A stretch of 5,547 nt of DNA from the NCBI GenBank assembly GCA_023379725.1, contig JAMCPC010000118.1, positions 16,114 to 21,660 on the forward strand, written 5' to 3'. The translations under genes were made by a program, and so were the position numbers. The stretch's first letter is position 1. Each line of letters opens with the position of its first letter. This document shows, one piece after another, positions 1 to 5,455 of this stretch. Source of the stretch: Actinomycetota bacterium. GTDB lineage: Bacteria > Actinomycetota > Acidimicrobiia > Acidimicrobiales > JAMCPL01. A model generated the notes under the pieces. The model saw only the letters and a list, made by a program, of their open reading frames with translations, did no database searches and was not told the DNA's origin.

Positions 1-676
1 TCTCTGCCGTAGCCTTACCGTTCAATGTCACGTGAGTAGCAGTATCATTCACCACCAGCCCACCCGATACAGACACTACCCTACCGGCCAAAGTGTCAGG
101 TTCATGTGATGCGACCAGAATGGTAGTACCTGATAAGGCTGCCTGTCTAATAATATCGTCGAGCACGTCTCTGGCTTGAGCATCGAGACTTGCATGTGGT
201 TCGTCAAGTAGCCATATATCCGGGTTCCTGGCTACCAGAATCGCAATTGCAGCTCGGCGTCGCTGCCCTGCAGAGAGAGAGCCCGCTCGGGTGTTCGTGA
301 GCCTCCCCGCCAACCCAAGCATATCCAGTGCCGACGGTATCCTGGCCATATCTCCTCGAGCCACCTTAATCTGAAATACCAGATTTTCCCTTACAGTCAG
401 TTCATCATAAAGAGCTACAGAGTGCCCCAACAGCCCTACATGACTTCTAACCTGATCTCTCTCTGTACGTAGATCGAATCCAAATACCTTCCCCTCTCCG
501 CGCGATACAGGAAGTAGCCCAGCACAGAGCCTCAGCAAACTTGATTTGCCTGCTCCGTTAGGACCTTCTATGAGCACCACCTCTCCGGCATCCACTCGCA
601 GGTTCACTCCGGAGAGCACCGGAAACTGCCCCACCATCGAAACAACATTATCAAGCAGTATTAATGAATTAGGCAT
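1..676 (-). CDS. CcmA-like ABC transporter ATP-binding protein (C-terminus beyond the window edge)
   Basis: This is the nucleotide-binding subunit of an ABC transporter; 225 codons are visible and the reading frame runs off the left edge without a stop. Seen in the translation: Walker A GPNGAGKSS (residues 38-46), ABC signature LSAGQRRR (134-141), Walker B IWLLDEP (154-160) followed by a D-loop SLD (163-165), and the switch histidine in VASHEPD (188-194). The Q-loop region reads GLLGHSVALYDELTVRENL (81-99), with His85 where most ABC ATPases have Gln. The 'GH', the 'LSAGQRRR' signature and the short single-domain plan are typical of CcmA, the ATPase of the CcmAB haem/cytochrome c maturation exporter. 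The ATG at 674-676 is chosen because the frame closes at a TAA at 689-691 just upstream; a TTG at 686-688 is the only other option. No membrane partner (CcmB) is in view; it may lie beyond position 1. Another small ABC-2 type exporter ATPase is possible. Confidence 0.9.
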   Translation of the reverse strand, partial: MPNSLILLDNVVSMVGQFPVLSGVNLRVDAGEVVLIEGPNGAGKSSLLRLCAGLLPVSRGEGKVFGFDLRTERDQVRSHVGLLGHSVALYDELTVRENLVFQIKVARGDMARIPSALDMLGLAGRLTNTRAGSLSAGQRRRAAIAILVARNPDIWLLDEPHASLDAQARDVLDDIIRQAALSGTTILVASHEPDTLAGRVVSVSGGLVVNDTATHVTLNGKATAE

Positions 677-687
677 TATTGATCTCA

Positions 688-693
688 ATTATA
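688..693 (-). promoter_or_regulatory. -10 box TATAAT of the CcmA-like gene
   Basis: A perfect TATAAT on the minus strand lies 11 nt before the ATG at 676. No good -35 hexamer is found 16-18 bp upstream. A start site about 7 nt downstream would leave a leader of only a few bases, so the mRNA would be leaderless or nearly so. The only Shine-Dalgarno-like stretch is a weak GAGA. Confidence 0.5.
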
Positions 694-705
694 AGGCATA
701 AATAC

Positions 706-834
706 TCATAGCTGCTCACCGGACAGCTCATTGTGGACTTGGTATACGGGTACATTGTTACCAGGAGTTGTCACCAGCAACCCATAATCTGCCGTAGCGG
801 GTACGCCGTGACAAGGTAAATTGGCTATTTTCAC
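706..834 (-). CDS. possible 42-residue hypothetical protein upstream of the CcmA-like gene
   Basis: A short frame from a GTG at 832-834 to a TGA at 706-708 encodes 42 residues, beginning MKIANLPCHGVP and ending YQVHNELSGEQL. It stops 29 nt before the ATG of the ABC ATPase in the same direction, so it could be cotranscribed with it or be the last piece of a decayed gene. The composition looks protein-like (mixed polar and hydrophobic residues, varied codons similar to neighbours), but I recognise no domain. There is no signal peptide and no membrane segment. All frames further upstream contain stops near 840-860, so it cannot simply be extended. There is no clear Shine-Dalgarno before the GTG, and the start lies inside the 11-bp repeats at 829-861. 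Treat it as a weak call. Confidence 0.3.
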   Translation of the reverse strand: MKIANLPCHGVPATADYGLLVTTPGNNVPVYQVHNELSGEQL

Positions 835-861
835 GTCAGGTTCATATCATGTTCATATCAG
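829..861. repeat. three tandem 11-bp direct repeats, PHO-box-like
   Basis: Three adjacent 11-bp units read on the plus strand TTTCACGTCAG (829-839), GTTCATATCAT (840-850) and GTTCATATCAG (851-861). The shared core is TTCA-pyrimidine-purine-TCA. The second and third units differ only at the last base. Tandem 11-nt direct repeat units beginning GTTCA are the known architecture of PhoP operators (PHO boxes) in Streptomyces, so an OmpR/PhoB-class response regulator site is a plausible reading. This rests on pattern only. The nearest downstream genes on the minus strand are the 42-codon ORF and the CcmA-like ATPase. Confidence 0.5.
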
Positions 862-936
862 ACGTTGTTCCTAAAACTGCGTATAAGCCATCGACCTGCA
901 GCCCCAGCTTGATAAGCGATCAGCAGGGTATTACGT
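862..936. other. gap downstream of merR without a recognisable gene
   Basis: No ORF of useful length is present between the merR stop and the 11-bp repeats. On the minus strand a weak hairpin-like segment (CTGC paired with GCAG, then TTTT, about 874-900) could be a poor terminator for the merR-like gene, but the stem is only 4 bp with a long loop. Nothing else is supported here. Confidence 0.3.
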
Positions 937-1332
937 TCACGATTTTATGACATGGCAGATGGCTGAAGGGGGGCATTCGGTAGGGTCAAGGCGGGATCCC
1001 TCTTCGTAAAGCGTTTTAAGTTCTTCCTGGAGTAACGTTAATTCCAGTATTCGTTCAGATATGTCGTCTCTGTGGCGCTTGATTAGATCAAGTACGTAGG
1101 TACAGGGAGCATTGCCATTATTCCGTAATGCGATTATCTCTCGTATCTCGCCCAGGGTAAGACCTATTGCTTGTGCGGAATGGATAAATCGCAATGTATC
1201 GAGTATGTCACTGGAATAGTCACGGTATCCATTCTGTTGCCGCTGAGCAGCAGGTAATATGCCTATCTGCTCGTAGTAGCGAATCGTTTTAGTACTAATT
1301 CCGGCCAGTTCGGAGAGTTCACCTATCTTCAT
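937..1332 (-). CDS. MerR-family transcriptional regulator, probable divalent heavy-metal sensor
   Basis: A 131-residue protein of normal MerR length. The N-terminal winged helix-turn-helix is complete: MKIGELSELAGISTKTIRYY (1-20), then the 'GILP' turn and NGYRDY (34-39), giving the usual DNA-binding unit to about residue 70. A long dimerisation helix follows (about 80-112, KRHRDDISERILELTLLQEE region). The metal site is visible: Cys77 at the start of the dimer helix, and Cys120 and Cys126 in the C-terminal loop (ECPPSAICH). In this family a Cys at position 77 marks sensors of +2 ions (ZntR, CadR, PbrR, MerR types), whereas CueR-type Cu(I) sensors have Ser there. The exact metal cannot be assigned. 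The ATG has no Shine-Dalgarno but sits 7 nt after a TAAAAT box. No metal exporter or reductase is nearby; the target may lie elsewhere or the sensor may be repurposed. Confidence 0.9.
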   Translation of the reverse strand: MKIGELSELAGISTKTIRYYEQIGILPAAQRQQNGYRDYSSDILDTLRFIHSAQAIGLTLGEIREIIALRNNGNAPCTYVLDLIKRHRDDISERILELTLLQEELKTLYEEGSRLDPTECPPSAICHVIKS

Positions 1333-1339
1333 AGTTATT

Positions 1340-1345
1340 ATTTTA
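1340..1345 (-). promoter_or_regulatory. -10 box TAAAAT of the merR-like gene, leaderless spacing
   Basis: TAAAAT on the minus strand is followed by AATAACT and then the ATG at 1332, so transcription would start at or next to the start codon. No Shine-Dalgarno is present. A further TATAAC on the same strand (1359-1364) is an alternative -10. Confidence 0.5.
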
Positions 1346-1368
1346 GCCGTATCGACCTGTTATATCTG

Positions 1369-1411
1369 ACTGCACTAGCTTACTGCACCTTGCTGCGCTA
1401 ACGTAGTGCAG
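1369..1411. repeat. TGCAC-motif cluster and inverted repeat between merR and the CPBP gene
   Basis: The divergent intergenic region holds the direct repeat ACTGCAC at 1369-1375 and 1382-1388, and a perfect 8-bp inverted repeat CTGCACTA (1370-1377) / TAGTGCAG (1404-1411) with 26 nt between arms. The cluster lies upstream of both start codons and spans the likely plus-strand -10. It does not have the 19-20 bp -35/-10 layout of a classical MerR-activated promoter, so the binding protein is unknown. Confidence 0.4.
1399..1404 (+). promoter_or_regulatory. candidate -10 box TAACGT of the CPBP gene
   Basis: TAACGT fits TANNNT and lies 9 nt before the upstream ATG (1414) and 24 nt before the preferred ATG (1429). 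A start site near 1411 would give a short leader carrying the GAGG at 1420-1423. No convincing -35 is seen. Confidence 0.3.
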
Positions 1412-1428
1412 GGATGACCGAGGTTGGC

Positions 1429-2406
1429 ATGAGTGATAATAACAATAACGATTCAACAAAGCATCCTTCAGGCGTCCCCTCCTCCGACAGTCCACCTCCA
1501 GACATCCCCTCCTCCGACAGTCCACCTCCAGACATCCCCTCCTCCGACAGTCCACCTCAGGGAAACCAACTGCCAGATGGATCACTTCCAGGCAACCTCT
1601 CATTAGACAGTCCACCTCCAGAGAACCTGTTACCACGTAGTAGAGGTATGTTGGTTGCCGAAGTGTGGATAGTTCTGTCGCTGTCGCTGGGTGCTGCAGC
1701 GGTATACGCAGTGCTTGATCTGCTACAGAGCCTACTGGTTACTAAAGTTCCCCTGAATCATCAAGTTGCAGTAATTAACTCTGCGTTTGCCCCTAATATG
1801 GAACTACTTGACCTTGCCTACCAACTGGTAGGCATTGCAACTGCACTTGCCCCTGTGGCACTTGTAGCTTATCTGTTCAAGAAGGAGAGGGAATCCAAAA
1901 GTATTATTGGCCTGGATGCTGTCGGACTGGATATTTCCCAGCCGAAACGAGATATTTTGTGGGGATGTGTGCTGGCAGCTATCATCGGTGGCGCAGGACT
2001 AGGCTTCTATCTTCTCGCTTTTCATGCTGGCTTTGACGTAAATGTGGTTCCAACCAATTTGCCTTCCAGCTGGTGGAGGATCCCTATACTTATTTTGCAG
2101 GCTGCCGAAGATGGGATACTCGAAGAGGTGGTGGTGTGTGGATATTTATTACGTCGCTTGGATCAGCTTGGATGGGGAGAGAATACAGCACTTGTTACCA
2201 GCGCAGTATTGAGAGGCAGCTACCACTTGTATCAGGGGTTTGGAGGGTTTATCGGTAATCTGGTCATGGGCCTGATCTTTGGGCGTATATACCAGCGTCG
2301 CAAACGAGTGGCTCCTCTGGCAGTGGCTCACTTTCTGATCGACGCTGTAGCATTTGTCGGTTATGTGGAGTTGGTCGGTAAGGTCTCCTTTTTACCTCAT
2401 CCCTAA
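1429..2406 (+). CDS. CPBP-family (CAAX protease/bacteriocin-processing-like) membrane protein with repetitive N-terminus
   Basis: A 325-residue membrane protein. I chose ATG 1429 because GAGG (1420-1423) sits 5 nt before it; ATG 1414, five codons upstream, remains possible and would be nearly leaderless. Residues 1-75 are hydrophilic and contain five 10-residue repeats of the type DIPSSDSPPP (about 15-64). Hydrophobic segments follow at about 75-98, 130-150, 176-199, 217-230, 270-288 and 295-318. The Abi/CPBP core is visible: Glu232-Glu233 in EEVVVCGYLLRR, His266 in LRGSYHLYQG, and HFLID with His301 and Asp305. These are the expected glutamates, histidines and aspartate of an intramembrane metalloprotease. 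The arginine of the usual EExxxR motif is Cys237 here; from memory, related actinobacterial proteins often lack it too. The substrate is unknown. Family members process prenylated or secreted peptides, or act in self-immunity, but nothing nearby suggests a peptide substrate. Confidence 0.85.
   Translation: MSDNNNNDSTKHPSGVPSSDSPPPDIPSSDSPPPDIPSSDSPPQGNQLPDGSLPGNLSLDSPPPENLLPRSRGMLVAEVWIVLSLSLGAAAVYAVLDLLQSLLVTKVPLNHQVAVINSAFAPNMELLDLAYQLVGIATALAPVALVAYLFKKERESKSIIGLDAVGLDISQPKRDILWGCVLAAIIGGAGLGFYLLAFHAGFDVNVVPTNLPSSWWRIPILILQAAEDGILEEVVVCGYLLRRLDQLGWGENTALVTSAVLRGSYHLYQGFGGFIGNLVMGLIFGRIYQRRKRVAPLAVAHFLIDAVAFVGYVELVGKVSFLPHP
1471..1620 (+). repeat. five in-phase 30-bp tandem repeats in the CPBP gene
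   Basis: Units lie at 1471-1500, 1501-1530, 1531-1560 (nearly identical), 1561-1590 (diverged) and 1591-1620 (partly conserved, ending GACAGTCCACCTCCA). The first three share an uninterrupted 24-bp core, with two differences between neighbouring units. Each encodes ten residues: GVPSSDSPPP, DIPSSDSPPP, DIPSSDSPPQ, GNQLPDGSLP and GNLSLDSPPP. The 30-bp period keeps the frame, so copy-number change would not break the gene. The near-identity of the first three suggests recent expansion. Confidence 0.9.
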
Positions 2407-2440
2407 AGTGGTTACCGTACAGTATATATGAACTTAGTAG

Positions 2441-2487
2441 ACTGAGTTACTGAATGGTATATTTATCCGTTGAGTGTTATACTCAGT
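2441..2487. promoter_or_regulatory. dyad symmetry over the aidB-like promoter (candidate operator)
   Basis: Two overlapping inverted repeats share one right arm: ACTGAGT (2441-2447) with ACTCAGT (2481-2487), and TGAGT (2471-2475) with ACTCA (2481-2485) around a GTTAT centre. The second dyad overlaps the -10 box TATACT (2478-2483), where a bound repressor would block polymerase. Which protein binds is unknown. Confidence 0.4.
2478..2483 (+). promoter_or_regulatory. -10 box TATACT of the aidB-like gene
   Basis: TATACT lies 9 nt before the chosen ATG (2493). There is no purine-rich ribosome-binding stretch in between (CAGTTTTAT), so the transcript is likely leaderless or has a leader of very few bases. 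The box also argues for ATG 2493 over the earlier ATG at 2454. Confidence 0.5.
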
Positions 2488-2492
2488 TTTAT

Positions 2493-4163
2493 ATGTATAC
2501 GACACACGAAGTCCTCAATCAGCCGCCTCCATTGGCCGATTACAATGCCTTCAGTACAGACACTGCTTTGGTCGAGGGTATAAGAGATTACGGTATACAC
2601 CCAGAAGGGGTGAACCGGCTTGAAAGAGTAGGAGCCAGGGCTGGGAGTGCTCAGGTCATAGAGTGGGGGTTCCAGGCCAATACCTATATACCTGTGCTCA
2701 AGACACATGATAGGTTTGGTCATCGTGTGGATGAGGTAGAGTATCATCCAGCGTGGCATAGTCTTATCAGTGAAGCTATAGGATACGGTATGGCTGCCCA
2801 GCCTCCTGCTACAACAGGTATATCGGATAGCGATTTTCATACGCACCTGGAAAGGGCGGCTATGCTCTATATGTGGTCACGTGCTGAGGCAGGAGTGGGA
2901 TGCCCTATTTCGATGACCTATGCAGGAGTAAGAGCGTTACGATTGGAGCCTGAGTTGGCTACCGCTTGGGAGCCATTGTTGGCTAGTAAATCGTATGACC
3001 CAGAGCTGAGATATGCAAAGGATAAGCCTGGGATACTCTCCGGTATGGCTCTTACCGAGAAACAGGGCGGTTCCGATCTGCGGGCAAACACCACCAGAGC
3101 AGAACCAGCGGGAGATAGTGGATGGTTGTTGACTGGCCATAAGTGGTTTTGCTCGGCACCGATGTGTGATGTATTTCTGATGCTTGCCTATACTCAAAAA
3201 GGATTGACCTGCTTTCTCTTACCGAGGATATTGCCAGACGGTAGCCGTAATGCATTTTTCATTCAGAGACTCAAAGACAAACTGGGTAATAAATCCAACG
3301 CCTCCTCGGAGATAGAGGTCGATCATGCATATGCATGGATGGTAGGCGAAGAGGGTAGAGGAGTGAAGACGGTTGTGGAGATGATCGCATCATGCCGGAT
3401 GGACGCGCTGATCAGTTCTGCCGGTCTGATGAGAGAGGCGGTTGCACAGGCAATCTGGCATACCATGCATCGCAATGCTTTTGGAAAGACACTGATTGAT
3501 CAGCCGCTGATGCGTAATGTACTCGCAGATATATCCCTGGAGGCAGAGGGTGCTACAGCTCTGTTCATGCGCTTGGCTGACGCTACCGATAGGGAGGGTG
3601 ACGATCCCTTACAGGGGCAATTCCGCCGCCTGGCAGTTGCTGCAGGAAAGTTCCAAGTAACCAAGCGTGCTACTTACGCCATATCCGAGGCACTTGAGTG
3701 TCTTGGTGGCAATGGATATGTAGAAGAATCAATTATGCCACGACTATATCGTGAGGCACCAGTTAACTCCGTGTGGGAAGGCTCCGGCAGCGTAAACGCC
3801 CTTGACATACTGAGAGCTATGATCAAGGAGCCAGCCGCATTTGATGTATATTTTGATGAGGTATCTCAGACAGCCGGGGTCAATCATGCATTTGACGATG
3901 CCGTCAGTGCATTGAAAAAGAGGATGGTATCATTTAGTGGCGAAGATGATGCTCAATGGTATGCTCGTGACTTGGCTATCCGGCTTGCCAGCGTCTTGGA
4001 AGCATCTTTGTTGCTGCGCCATGCCCCCGAGGTGGTATCCAGTGCCTTCTGTCGTTCGCGCTTGGGACAAGAGGGTGGCGATGGGGTGGCGGGTCAGGTG
4101 TTTGGAACTCTGCCGAAAGATGTAGATGCCATGGCTATCATAGAGCGCTCGACACCAATTTAG
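2493..4163 (+). CDS. aidB: AidB-type acyl-CoA dehydrogenase family protein
   Basis: A 556-residue flavoprotein matching E. coli AidB (541 residues) over its whole length. The start MYTTHEVLNQPPPL aligns with the E. coli start (VFNQPIPL region), so ATG 2493 is preferred to ATG 2454, which would add 13 unrelated residues. Seen motifs: YHPAWH (84-89, 'F/YHPAWH' in E. coli), CPISMTYA (137-144), the FAD-contacting TEKQGGSD (188-195), LKDKLGNKSNAS (260-271), LGGNGYVEES (404-413) and PVNSVWEGSG (423-432). The C-terminal region after about 450 corresponds to the extra domain that binds double-stranded DNA in E. coli AidB. AidB is part of the adaptive response to alkylation and is proposed to protect DNA or destroy alkylating agents; its physiological substrate is unsettled. 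No ada, alkA or alkB homologue is in the window, so induction by the Ada system cannot be assumed. The gene stands alone on the plus strand. Confidence 0.92.
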   Translation: MYTTHEVLNQPPPLADYNAFSTDTALVEGIRDYGIHPEGVNRLERVGARAGSAQVIEWGFQANTYIPVLKTHDRFGHRVDEVEYHPAWHSLISEAIGYGMAAQPPATTGISDSDFHTHLERAAMLYMWSRAEAGVGCPISMTYAGVRALRLEPELATAWEPLLASKSYDPELRYAKDKPGILSGMALTEKQGGSDLRANTTRAEPAGDSGWLLTGHKWFCSAPMCDVFLMLAYTQKGLTCFLLPRILPDGSRNAFFIQRLKDKLGNKSNASSEIEVDHAYAWMVGEEGRGVKTVVEMIASCRMDALISSAGLMREAVAQAIWHTMHRNAFGKTLIDQPLMRNVLADISLEAEGATALFMRLADATDREGDDPLQGQFRRLAVAAGKFQVTKRATYAISEALECLGGNGYVEESIMPRLYREAPVNSVWEGSGSVNALDILRAMIKEPAAFDVYFDEVSQTAGVNHAFDDAVSALKKRMVSFSGEDDAQWYARDLAIRLASVLEASLLLRHAPEVVSSAFCRSRLGQEGGDGVAGQVFGTLPKDVDAMAIIERSTPI

Positions 4164-4228
4164 ATCAAAGCCATACGGCAGGGAATCCGCAAAATACCTC
4201 TTAGGTGTTCTGGTGTAAAGTTTGATGC

Positions 4229-4280
4229 AAAAGAGCCCACAGCTCGAAAAAAACGCCTGCACTCGCCATGATGGTGCAGG
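4229..4280 (-). terminator. tandem intrinsic terminators of the nucleotidase-phosphatase unit
   Basis: On the minus strand, the stem CCTGCAC (4280-4274) / GTGCAGG (4262-4256) with an 11-nt loop is followed after CG by seven T (4253-4247). A second small hairpin, GAGC (4245-4242) / GCTC (4236-4233), follows with TTTT (4232-4229). This is a good rho-independent terminator about 76 nt past the histidine phosphatase stop. On the plus strand the stem is followed by no T-run, so it does not clearly serve the aidB-like gene. Confidence 0.75.
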
Positions 4281-4301
4281 TCAGGAGCTCGCGTGTTGAC
4301 G

Positions 4302-4307
4302 ATTATA
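4302..4307 (-). promoter_or_regulatory. isolated TATAAT between the phosphatase gene and its terminator
   Basis: A perfect TATAAT on the minus strand lies 22 nt before the terminator hairpin, in the context TGCATATAAT. No -35 is evident. If it is active, it would produce an RNA of about 50-65 nt ending at the tandem terminators. It may equally be chance in an A/T-rich gap. Confidence 0.2.
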
Positions 4308-4356
4308 TGCACAATCCAGTGAAAGGCACCCTCACCCAAATAATGAGAAATCCTAA

Positions 4357-4863
4357 TCAGTGGCGGAGGGCTTTTGGCGTGGTAAATGACTTGAGGGTGG
4401 CTATACCAGGCACAACATCATGCCACGAGTGAAGTGGTAGGTGCAGTTCCGCTAAAGCTGCGGTAGGGAAGGCATAGATTTGGTCAGGATCTGTGGTCAA
4501 CATGGCGGCCAATTCCGTGATATTCGGGTTGTGATTGACCAGCAGAATCGAGTTTGCTTCCGAATCGGCAGTTTGACCGATATAATCAAGCAGATCTTGG
4601 GCGCTTGCCCTGTACAACTTATTATCTAAGATGATTCTTGTATTGCCATCGAGCTGAAGGTGTTCCAGGGTTTGGCGAGTTCGCAGTGCGGAGGAGTATA
4701 GTACCAGGTCGAATTGGATATTTCTGACGTGTATGTACTCTCCCATCAGTGATGCGTCACTATGTCCACGATCATTGAGAGGACGATCGTGGTCGGGCAG
4801 TCTGGGGTCTCCCCAATCCGATTTGGCATGACGCAACAGCCATAGCTGTTTCACCTCACTCAC
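4357..4863 (-). CDS. SixA-like histidine phosphatase family protein
   Basis: A 168-residue single-domain member of the histidine phosphatase (phosphoglycerate mutase-like) superfamily, the length usual for SixA-type proteins. Seen: the phosphate-binding LLRHAKSDW with Arg11 and the nucleophile His12; DHDRPLNDRG (24-33), typical of this subgroup; YSSALRTRQT with Arg61; and the second histidine, His111, in LLVNHNP. In E. coli, SixA dephosphorylates a phosphohistidine on PtsN-pathway or ArcB-type proteins; the substrate here is unknown. The start is taken as GTG 4861-4863, which overlaps the preceding nucleotidase gene by 8 nt. A second GTG, three codons later at 4852-4854, would begin MKQLWLLRHA and is also credible. 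The overlap implies translational coupling, and a terminator follows at 4229-4280. Confidence 0.88.
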   Translation of the reverse strand: MSEVKQLWLLRHAKSDWGDPRLPDHDRPLNDRGHSDASLMGEYIHVRNIQFDLVLYSSALRTRQTLEHLQLDGNTRIILDNKLYRASAQDLLDYIGQTADSEANSILLVNHNPNITELAAMLTTDPDQIYAFPTAALAELHLPLHSWHDVVPGIATLKSFTTPKALRH

Positions 4864-5449
4864 CAGAATCTTGATCTTTCAACTGTTCAACCAGTTCTTT
4901 TACTCTTTTCCAGTCGTCGGCACGATGGATTAAGTCATCTTCCTCTATCTGGGTATTGGTGAAATTGGTATATACGATGACGCGTTTACCGTTTTCGACC
5001 AAACGATTTATCTGTTCAGGCGTATCGTCTACGAAGCAATCGGCATCTACGGCACTTTTTTCTCCCAAGAAGCAGATATCCCAGTAAGGGATACCATAGT
5101 TATCCAGCCATTTTACTGTCTGAACGATACTTGGCTCATGGATCCGTCTTGTCATAATACGATGAGTAACTATGCGTATGCGTACTCCATCATTGCTGAG
5201 CATTCTAAGTGTGCGTGGGGCACTATCAATAGGCTGCATGGTAGCAAAGAGCTTACGTTCTGTAACGGCAAAATAGTGTATACGCTCGTATTCTTCTTGG
5301 CTGTCTATGCCCCACTCTGAAATATCCTTTGGGTCCACTGGTAGTTCATTGAGCGGACAATCGAACCATTCAGCCGCTATCTCTCGTAGTCTACTATAAT
5401 AATCAGCAACTACACCATCGAGATCAACGCCAAGGACAAAATTACCCAT
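4856..5449 (-). CDS. HAD-superfamily 5'(3')-nucleotidase, NT5C type
   Basis: A 197-residue HAD hydrolase. Motif I is GVDLDGVVADYY, with nucleophile Asp9 and acid Asp11; motif II is RIVTHR, with Thr95; motif III/IV is GEKSAVDADCFVDDTPEQI, with Lys131 and Asp141-Asp142. An insert of about 60-70 residues after motif I (about 20-85) forms a C1-type cap. This order and the 'DLDGVVADY' start fit the NT5C (cytosolic 5'(3')-deoxyribonucleotidase) family, which removes phosphate from nucleoside monophosphates, often pyrimidine deoxynucleotides. The substrate is not proven by sequence. The TGA overlaps the start of the histidine phosphatase gene, so the two are cotranscribed. The ATG at 5447-5449 lies 6 nt after a TAGAAT box and lacks a normally spaced Shine-Dalgarno, suggesting a leaderless message. 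Confidence 0.88.
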   Translation of the reverse strand: MGNFVLGVDLDGVVADYYSRLREIAAEWFDCPLNELPVDPKDISEWGIDSQEEYERIHYFAVTERKLFATMQPIDSAPRTLRMLSNDGVRIRIVTHRIMTRRIHEPSIVQTVKWLDNYGIPYWDICFLGEKSAVDADCFVDDTPEQINRLVENGKRVIVYTNFTNTQIEEDDLIHRADDWKRVKELVEQLKDQDSGE

Positions 5450-5455
5450 AGCTCT

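Noticed and set aside
1471..1620. 30-bp repeats as a CRISPR array
   Set aside because: The units are contiguous with no spacers, are in frame with a membrane protein gene and encode a 10-residue peptide repeat.
1343..1636. 97-codon minus-strand frame with a repeating peptide
   Set aside because: It is the mirror image of the 30-bp repeats in the plus-strand CPBP gene, overlaps that gene and has no recognisable domain; the plus-strand frame has clear family motifs.
2454..2492. earlier ATG for the aidB-like gene, adding 13 residues
   Set aside because: The added residues have no counterpart in E. coli AidB, and the -10 box TATACT would lie inside the coding region.
2463..3255. minus-strand frames opposite the aidB-like gene
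   Set aside because: The plus-strand frame matches AidB over its whole length; the antisense frames are low-complexity by-products without family motifs.
3930..4262. 110-codon minus-strand frame entering the terminator region
   Set aside because: It begins inside the terminator hairpin and runs antisense through the conserved end of the aidB-like gene; no domain is visible.
4190..4270. 22-codon minus-strand frame starting with ATG in the terminator loop
   Set aside because: It has no ribosome-binding site, begins in a hairpin loop and spans the T-run; most likely chance.
4164..4356. tRNA or structured RNA gene between aidB and the phosphatase gene
   Set aside because: The only strong stem is the terminator hairpin; there is no cloverleaf, no GTTCRA T-loop and no CCA end.
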